A stretch of DNA of 64,000 nt from Streptomyces sp. NBC_01788 (GTDB lineage Bacteria; Actinomycetota; Actinomycetes; Streptomycetales; Streptomycetaceae), in NCBI RefSeq assembly GCF_035917575.1, contig NZ_CP109090.1, positions 372,001-436,000 on the forward strand, written 5' to 3'. Below the pieces are notes generated by a model, which was not told the origin of the DNA, did no database searches, and worked only from the letters and a program-made list of their open reading frames with translations. Positions within the stretch are counted from its first letter, which is position 1, and each line of letters begins with the position of its first letter. Below are positions 60,092 through 64,000 of this stretch, piece after piece. The position numbers were made by a program, and so were the translations under genes.

Positions 60092-61828
60092 GTGTCGGTT
60101 CCGCTGTACCAACGGATCACCTCCTTGTTGCCCTCCCGCTCCGATCTGTCCCAGATGCGGCGTGATCCGCGCCGTGACCTGCTCGCCGGGCTGACGGTGG
60201 CGATCGTGGCGCTGCCGCTCGCCCTCGGCTTCGGGGTGTCTTCCGGGCTCGGCGCCGAAGCAGGTCTGGCGACCGCGGTGGTCGCCGGCGCGCTGGCCGC
60301 CGTGTTCGGCGGGTCGAATCTCCAGGTGTCGGGGCCGACCGGGGCGATGACCGTGGTCCTGGTGCCGATCGTCGGTCAATACGGTCCGACCGCCGTTCTC
60401 ACGGTGGGCCTGATGGCCGGCGTGATGCTCGTCGTCCTCGCCGCGTTCAGGGCCGGGCGCTATATGCAGTACGTGCCGGCACCCGTGATCGAGGGCTTCA
60501 CGCTCGGCATCGCCGGAGTGATCGGGTTGCAGCAGGTGCCGAACGCGCTGGGCGTGCCCAAACCCGAGGACGACAAGGTCCTCGTCATCACCTGGCACGC
60601 GGTCGAGGAGTTCGTGAAGGCGCCGGACTGGACCGCCGTGGGACTCGCGGTCTGCGTGGTCGTGCTCATGCTGGCCGGTGCGCGGTGGCGGCCCACCGTG
60701 CCGTTCTCCATCGTCGCCGTGATCGCCGCCACGGTCGTGGCCCAGGTCGCCGGACTGGACGCGAAGCCGATCGGCGACCTGCCCGCGGGACTGCCCGCGC
60801 CTTCCCTCTCCTTCCTCGATCCCGGCTCGCTCGGCTCACTGCTCGCCCCGGCCGTGGCGGTGGCCGCGCTGGCCGCGCTGGAGTCGCTGATGTCCGCGGC
60901 CGCCGCCGACGCGATGACGGTGGGGCAGCGCCACGACCCGGACCGGGAGCTGCTCGGCCAGGGGCTGGCCAACATCGCCGCCCCGCTGTTCGGCGGCGTC
61001 CCGGCCACCGGAGCCATCGCACGCACCGCCGTCAACGTCCGCACGGGTGCCCGCTCCCGGCTGGCCGCCCTCACCCACGCCGCCGTCCTCGCGGTGATCG
61101 TCTTCGCGGCGGCTCCCCTGGTGTCGAAGATCCCGCTGGCGGCGCTGGCCGGCGTGCTGCTGGCCACCGCGATCCGCATGGTCGAGGTCGGCTCGCTGAA
61201 GGCGATGGCCCGCGCCACCCGGTCCGACGCCGTGATCCTCGTCCTGACAGCGGCCGCGACGCTGGCCCTGGACCTGGTGTACGCGGTGATCATCGGCCTG
61301 TTGACCGCCGGTGCCCTCGCCCTGCGCGCCGTGGCGATGCAGGCCCGCTTCGACCAGGTGTCCCTCGACCGGGGTGACCACACCGACGAGGAGCACCAGC
61401 TGCTCGCCGAGCACATCGTCGCCTACCGCATCGACGGTCCGCTGTTCTTCGCCGCCGCGCACCGCTTCCTGCTGGAGCTGACCGAGGTGGCCGCCGTGAA
61501 GGTCGTCGTCCTGCGGATGTCGCGGGTGTCCACGATGGACGCCACCGGCGCCCTCGTCCTGAGGGACGCGGTGGAGAAGCTGAACCGGCGCGGCATCCTC
61601 GTCCTGGCCTCCGGGATCCGTCCCGAGCAGCGGCAGGTGCTCGACTCCGTCGGTGCTTTGGAACTGCTTCAGCACGAGGGCCGTGACTACGCCCACACAC
61701 CCGAGGCGATCCACGCCGCACGCGATCACCTGTACCTGGCCGGAGTCCTGCCGGCCGAGCCGACGGCACCGACTGGACAGTGGCGCGACAGGACACGCGA
61801 GGATAGGGCGCATGTTCTTGACGAGTAG
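60092..61828 (+). CDS. SulP-family anion transporter with STAS domain
   Basis: 578 residues with a GTG start after GAGGGG. About ten to twelve helices: DLLAGLTVAIVALPLALGFG and the family signature SGPTGAMTVVLVPIVGQYG, and further SulP motifs PAPVIEGFTLGIAGVIGLQQ and GGVPATGAIARTAVNVRTGA. A cytoplasmic STAS domain covers about residues 430-555 (VAYRIDGPLFFAAAHRFLLE, MSRVSTMDATGALVLRDAVE). Such proteins move sulfate, bicarbonate or other anions. It is followed by an ArsR regulator. Confidence 0.95.
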   Translation: MSVPLYQRITSLLPSRSDLSQMRRDPRRDLLAGLTVAIVALPLALGFGVSSGLGAEAGLATAVVAGALAAVFGGSNLQVSGPTGAMTVVLVPIVGQYGPTAVLTVGLMAGVMLVVLAAFRAGRYMQYVPAPVIEGFTLGIAGVIGLQQVPNALGVPKPEDDKVLVITWHAVEEFVKAPDWTAVGLAVCVVVLMLAGARWRPTVPFSIVAVIAATVVAQVAGLDAKPIGDLPAGLPAPSLSFLDPGSLGSLLAPAVAVAALAALESLMSAAAADAMTVGQRHDPDRELLGQGLANIAAPLFGGVPATGAIARTAVNVRTGARSRLAALTHAAVLAVIVFAAAPLVSKIPLAALAGVLLATAIRMVEVGSLKAMARATRSDAVILVLTAAATLALDLVYAVIIGLLTAGALALRAVAMQARFDQVSLDRGDHTDEEHQLLAEHIVAYRIDGPLFFAAAHRFLLELTEVAAVKVVVLRMSRVSTMDATGALVLRDAVEKLNRRGILVLASGIRPEQRQVLDSVGALELLQHEGRDYAHTPEAIHAARDHLYLAGVLPAEPTAPTGQWRDRTREDRAHVLDE

Positions 61829-61891
61829 GTGGATGCGATGCCGAGTGGGCCGGCCGTTCCGGTCGTACCGTGCCGGGGAGGGGACGGCAGG

Positions 61892-62245
61892 GTGAGTACG
61901 CCCCTGTACCAACTGAAGGCCGAGTTCTTCAAGACGCTCGGACACCCGGCCCGTATCCGCGTCCTGGAGTTGCTGAGCGAGCGCGAGCACGCGGTCGCGG
62001 AGATGCTGCCCGAGGTGGGGATCGAACCGGCGCACCTGTCCCAGCAGTTGGCGGTGCTGCGGCGGGCGAACCTGGTGCGGACCCGCAAGGAGGGGTCGAA
62101 CGTGTACTACTCGCTGGCCAACCTGGAGGTGGCGGAACTGATGCGGGTGGCCCGCTCGATCCTGTCGGGTGTGCTGGCGGGGCAGGCGGAGCTGCTCGCC
62201 GATCTGCGGGCGGACCAGCCGGAGAGGAAGCCGCCGCCGCAGTGA
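61892..62245 (+). CDS. ArsR-family regulator without metal-binding Cys
   Basis: 117 residues from a GTG at 61892 after a GGGGAGGGGACGG site; starts at 61829 and 61838 add an unusual tail. The winged helix shows KAEFFKTLGHPARIRVLELL and EPAHLSQQLAVLRRANLVRT. It contains no Cys at all, so it lacks both the ELCVC metal box and thiol sensing and must respond to something else. It lies 63 bases after SulP and probably regulates it. Confidence 0.9.
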   Translation: MSTPLYQLKAEFFKTLGHPARIRVLELLSEREHAVAEMLPEVGIEPAHLSQQLAVLRRANLVRTRKEGSNVYYSLANLEVAELMRVARSILSGVLAGQAELLADLRADQPERKPPPQ

Positions 62246-62302
62246 CGGTCATCGGACGGCGCCGGTCCTGGGGAGGCGGCCTGTAGGGCGTCGCGGTCGG
62301 GG

Positions 62303-62794
62303 CTACGCCCCGCGGGTGGTCTCGTGCTCCGCCCCCTGCGGCCAGAGCACCTCGACGTCGACACCGTGGCTGCGGGCATAGGCCACCAGGTGCGCCGTCG
62401 CGTCCCTCCCCGAGGAGGGGGAGCCGTCCCAGATGGCCAGCACCCGCGCGCACGAGCGCAGCAGTCCCTCGTCGGCCGTCACACACGAGGTGCGGTCACC
62501 GGGGTCGTACTCCACCAGCCGCACCTGCTCGGACAGCAGCAGGAGTTCACCGGCCGCCTTCCGGTCCGGCTCGGCGACGTGCGCGGGTACCCCGTTGCAG
62601 GACGGCAGGACGGTCACGAGGGCCAGTCCCGCCATCCGGGCGGCCCGCCCGACCACCACCGGCAGCCCCTTCCCGGCGCGCACCAGCCCGGACGTTCCCG
62701 CCTGGGCGAACGCGGCCAGACGGGAACGCAGTTCCTCCTCCAGCAGAGCCAGTGTCGGCGCCGTGAGATCGGCGTGGCCTACAACAGCGATCAC
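62303..62794 (-). CDS. Hypothetical protein, Rossmann-like (SLOG-type) fold
   Basis: 163 residues from a GTG at 62794, six bases after GAAGGGAAAG; longer in-frame starts lack such a site. The sheet pattern VIAVVGHADLTAPTLALLEE, GLALVTVLPSCNGVP and RVLAIWDGSPSSGRDATAHL resembles LOG/SLOG nucleotide-binding proteins. In those families the GGxGT-type loops bind nucleotides and some act in defence. Here such a loop is not clear, so function is open. Confidence 0.6.
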   Translation of the reverse strand: MIAVVGHADLTAPTLALLEEELRSRLAAFAQAGTSGLVRAGKGLPVVVGRAARMAGLALVTVLPSCNGVPAHVAEPDRKAAGELLLLSEQVRLVEYDPGDRTSCVTADEGLLRSCARVLAIWDGSPSSGRDATAHLVAYARSHGVDVEVLWPQGAEHETTRGA

Positions 62795-62936
62795 TTGTGG
62801 CTTTCCCTTCTCCCCATGTGCTTGATCATCGTCACGTCCGGCCGGCTCGCGCAGGGGTCCCGCGGCCCCGAAATCAGGCTGTTCGGCCCTGGCGGACGCC
62901 ACCGCACGGGTACGGGGGCGCACTCTCGCCTGCGGG

Positions 62937-63824
62937 TCACAGCCCGAACAGTTCTGCCGCGTTGTCGTGGCACACGGCCCGCAGCCACTGCGGTCCGAGC
63001 TTCAGCCGCTCCAGGGCGTGGAGCTGATGGACGTAGGGATAGGGGATGTTGGGGAAGTCGGAGCCGAGCAGGACGCGGTCGCCGAGCGCTTCGAGCCGGG
63101 GCAGGGCCCGGCGCGGGAACGGCATGAATCCCTCGGTGAAGTCGGTGAACGCCATCGTCGTGTCCAGCCGCACCTGCCCGTAACGCTCGGCAAGGTCCAG
63201 GAACTCCTCGTACTCGGGCATCCCCATGTGCGCGACGATCAGGCGCAGTTCCGGGTGCCGTGCCAGCACCCGCGCGACCGGCTCAGGGCCGGTGTGCTTG
63301 CCCGGTGCGGGCCCCGAACCGCAGTGGATCACCACGGGGAGTCGTGCCTCGGCCAGCAACCCCCAGGCCCGATCGAGGAGTTCGTCGGCCGGGTCGTACG
63401 CTCCCACCTGTACATGAGCCTTGAACACGCGCGCGCCCGCTTCGACTGCCTCGCGGACGTACGTCTCGACGCCCGGCTCGGGGTAGAGGGTGGCGGTGTG
63501 CAGGCAGTCGGGGGTACGGCGGGCGAAGTCGGCGGCCCATCCGTTCAGCCACGGGGCCATGCCGGGCTTGTGCGGGTAGAGCATCGCGGTGAAGGCCCGG
63601 ACGCCGAACTCCCGGAGGACGGCCGTGCGCTCCGTCTCCTCCTCGCGGTAGGTGATCGGCCACGCGAGCCCGCCGGTCAGTGGTCCCTGCGCGTCGAAGT
63701 AGTCCCAGACCTTGTGCAGGACACGCTCGGGCATGAAGTGCGTGTGGACGTCGATCAGACCGGGTAGACCGAGCCGGCGCCAGAAACGGCGTACCTCGCC
63801 GGATGCCGTGCGGTGATCGTTCAT
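62937..63824 (-). CDS. Amidohydrolase_2-family metal-dependent hydrolase
   Basis: 295 residues from the ATG at 63824 with GGAG upstream. Metal ligands: IDVHTHFMPE, HIS in VVIHCGSGPAPGKH, AHMGMPEYEEF, and the catalytic Asp in LLGSDFPNIPYPYVHQL. The lysine-like position is held by FKAHVQVG. The family includes ACMSD, gamma-resorcylate decarboxylase and other hydrolases or decarboxylases of ring compounds. The substrate is unknown. 63825-64000 shows no further gene. Confidence 0.9.
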   Translation of the reverse strand: MNDHRTASGEVRRFWRRLGLPGLIDVHTHFMPERVLHKVWDYFDAQGPLTGGLAWPITYREEETERTAVLREFGVRAFTAMLYPHKPGMAPWLNGWAADFARRTPDCLHTATLYPEPGVETYVREAVEAGARVFKAHVQVGAYDPADELLDRAWGLLAEARLPVVIHCGSGPAPGKHTGPEPVARVLARHPELRLIVAHMGMPEYEEFLDLAERYGQVRLDTTMAFTDFTEGFMPFPRRALPRLEALGDRVLLGSDFPNIPYPYVHQLHALERLKLGPQWLRAVCHDNAAELFGL

Positions 63825-64000
63825 GGTCTCCACGATCGGCCCTGGCGAGAGCGGGGGCCACCCCTTCCGCACGCGGCGCGGTGCGGGATCCGTCACACGG
63901 GGCTCGGCGTTGCTGTAGTGGCGTCGCACAGTGCGGGTTGGGCGCATACTGACCGAAGTAGTTGCCCAGAGACAGGTATACCCACCCGTATCATCACTGG

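Overview
The window is about 64 kb of very GC-rich DNA whose genes end almost every codon in G or C. It uses GTG and TTG starts freely and carries families typical of Streptomyces: a conservon, MmyB-type XRE regulators, SpoIIE phosphatases, a DUF574-type methyltransferase and LVIVD/DUF305 proteins. It is almost certainly a Streptomyces chromosome. I saw no rRNA, tRNA, CRISPR array or origin. The dense regulator-effector pairs, broken genes and small transposon remnants suggest an accessory region, possibly a chromosome arm, rather than the conserved core.

Layout. 1-4.9 kb: a broken XRE/MmyB regulator interrupted by a 13-bp minisatellite, a cupin protein, a zinc alcohol dehydrogenase, and an unknown protein with a rare TTA codon. 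4.9-9.7 kb: a transposase remnant, an isochorismatase-type hydrolase with a TetR regulator, a HxlR/azoreductase pair, a membrane-anchored alpha/beta hydrolase and a DUF3761 protein. 9.9-13.2 kb: an MFS fragment, then an XRE-cupin regulator divergent from an EamA exporter/PaiB/B3-4 operon. 13.2-17.3 kb: a secreted M28 aminopeptidase, a secreted LVIVD protein and a divergent DUF305 lipoprotein. 17.5-21.6 kb: an AraC/DJ-1 regulator, PhzF, nitrilase, methyltransferase and a decayed DUF5713 gene. 21.8-24 kb: a protein with 13 eleven-residue repeats, followed in the same frame by an ORF without a start codon.

24-29.1 kb: a sugar-type binding lipoprotein next to a complete conservon (NIT-domain kinase, roadblock protein, DUF742 protein, GTPase). 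29-36.5 kb: a D-aminopeptidase, a MITE-like element, a small membrane protein, an HTH regulator divergent from a large secreted subtilase, and a GNAT acetyltransferase. 36.6-38.9 kb: a second roadblock cluster with no GTPase of its own. 39-43.2 kb: a FAD oxidase, then an MFS/aldo-keto reductase/SDR operon. 43.3-48.8 kb: two decayed relics (probable enolase-superfamily tail; flavohemoglobin with its middle deleted), a DUF6174 lipoprotein, a MarR/EamA divergent pair with two palindromic operators, a second PhzF, a membrane-anchored unknown and an MFS transporter.

49-53.1 kb: a complete P450 electron-transfer unit (ferredoxin reductase, P450, CxxHxxC ferredoxin) ending in a strong hairpin and followed by a LacI regulator. 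A LacI-type palindrome overlaps the promoter upstream of the reductase. 53.2-64 kb: a GAF-SpoIIE phosphatase, a TetR/amidohydrolase/APC permease cluster, an MFS transporter, a SulP transporter with an unusual hairpin leader and a linked ArsR regulator, an unknown Rossmann-like protein and a metal-dependent amidohydrolase.

The main themes are small regulator-effector modules for detoxification and catabolism, and two GTPase/roadblock signalling clusters within 15 kb of each other. The best candidates for undescribed biology are the kinase- and GTPase-less roadblock operon (36608-38879), the binding-protein/conservon linkage (24062-29075), the SulP leader (59976-60091), the 13-bp repeat regulator (1-977) and the repeat protein with its start-less follower (21844-23505). 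Functions are inferred from motifs read by eye, and no database search was run.
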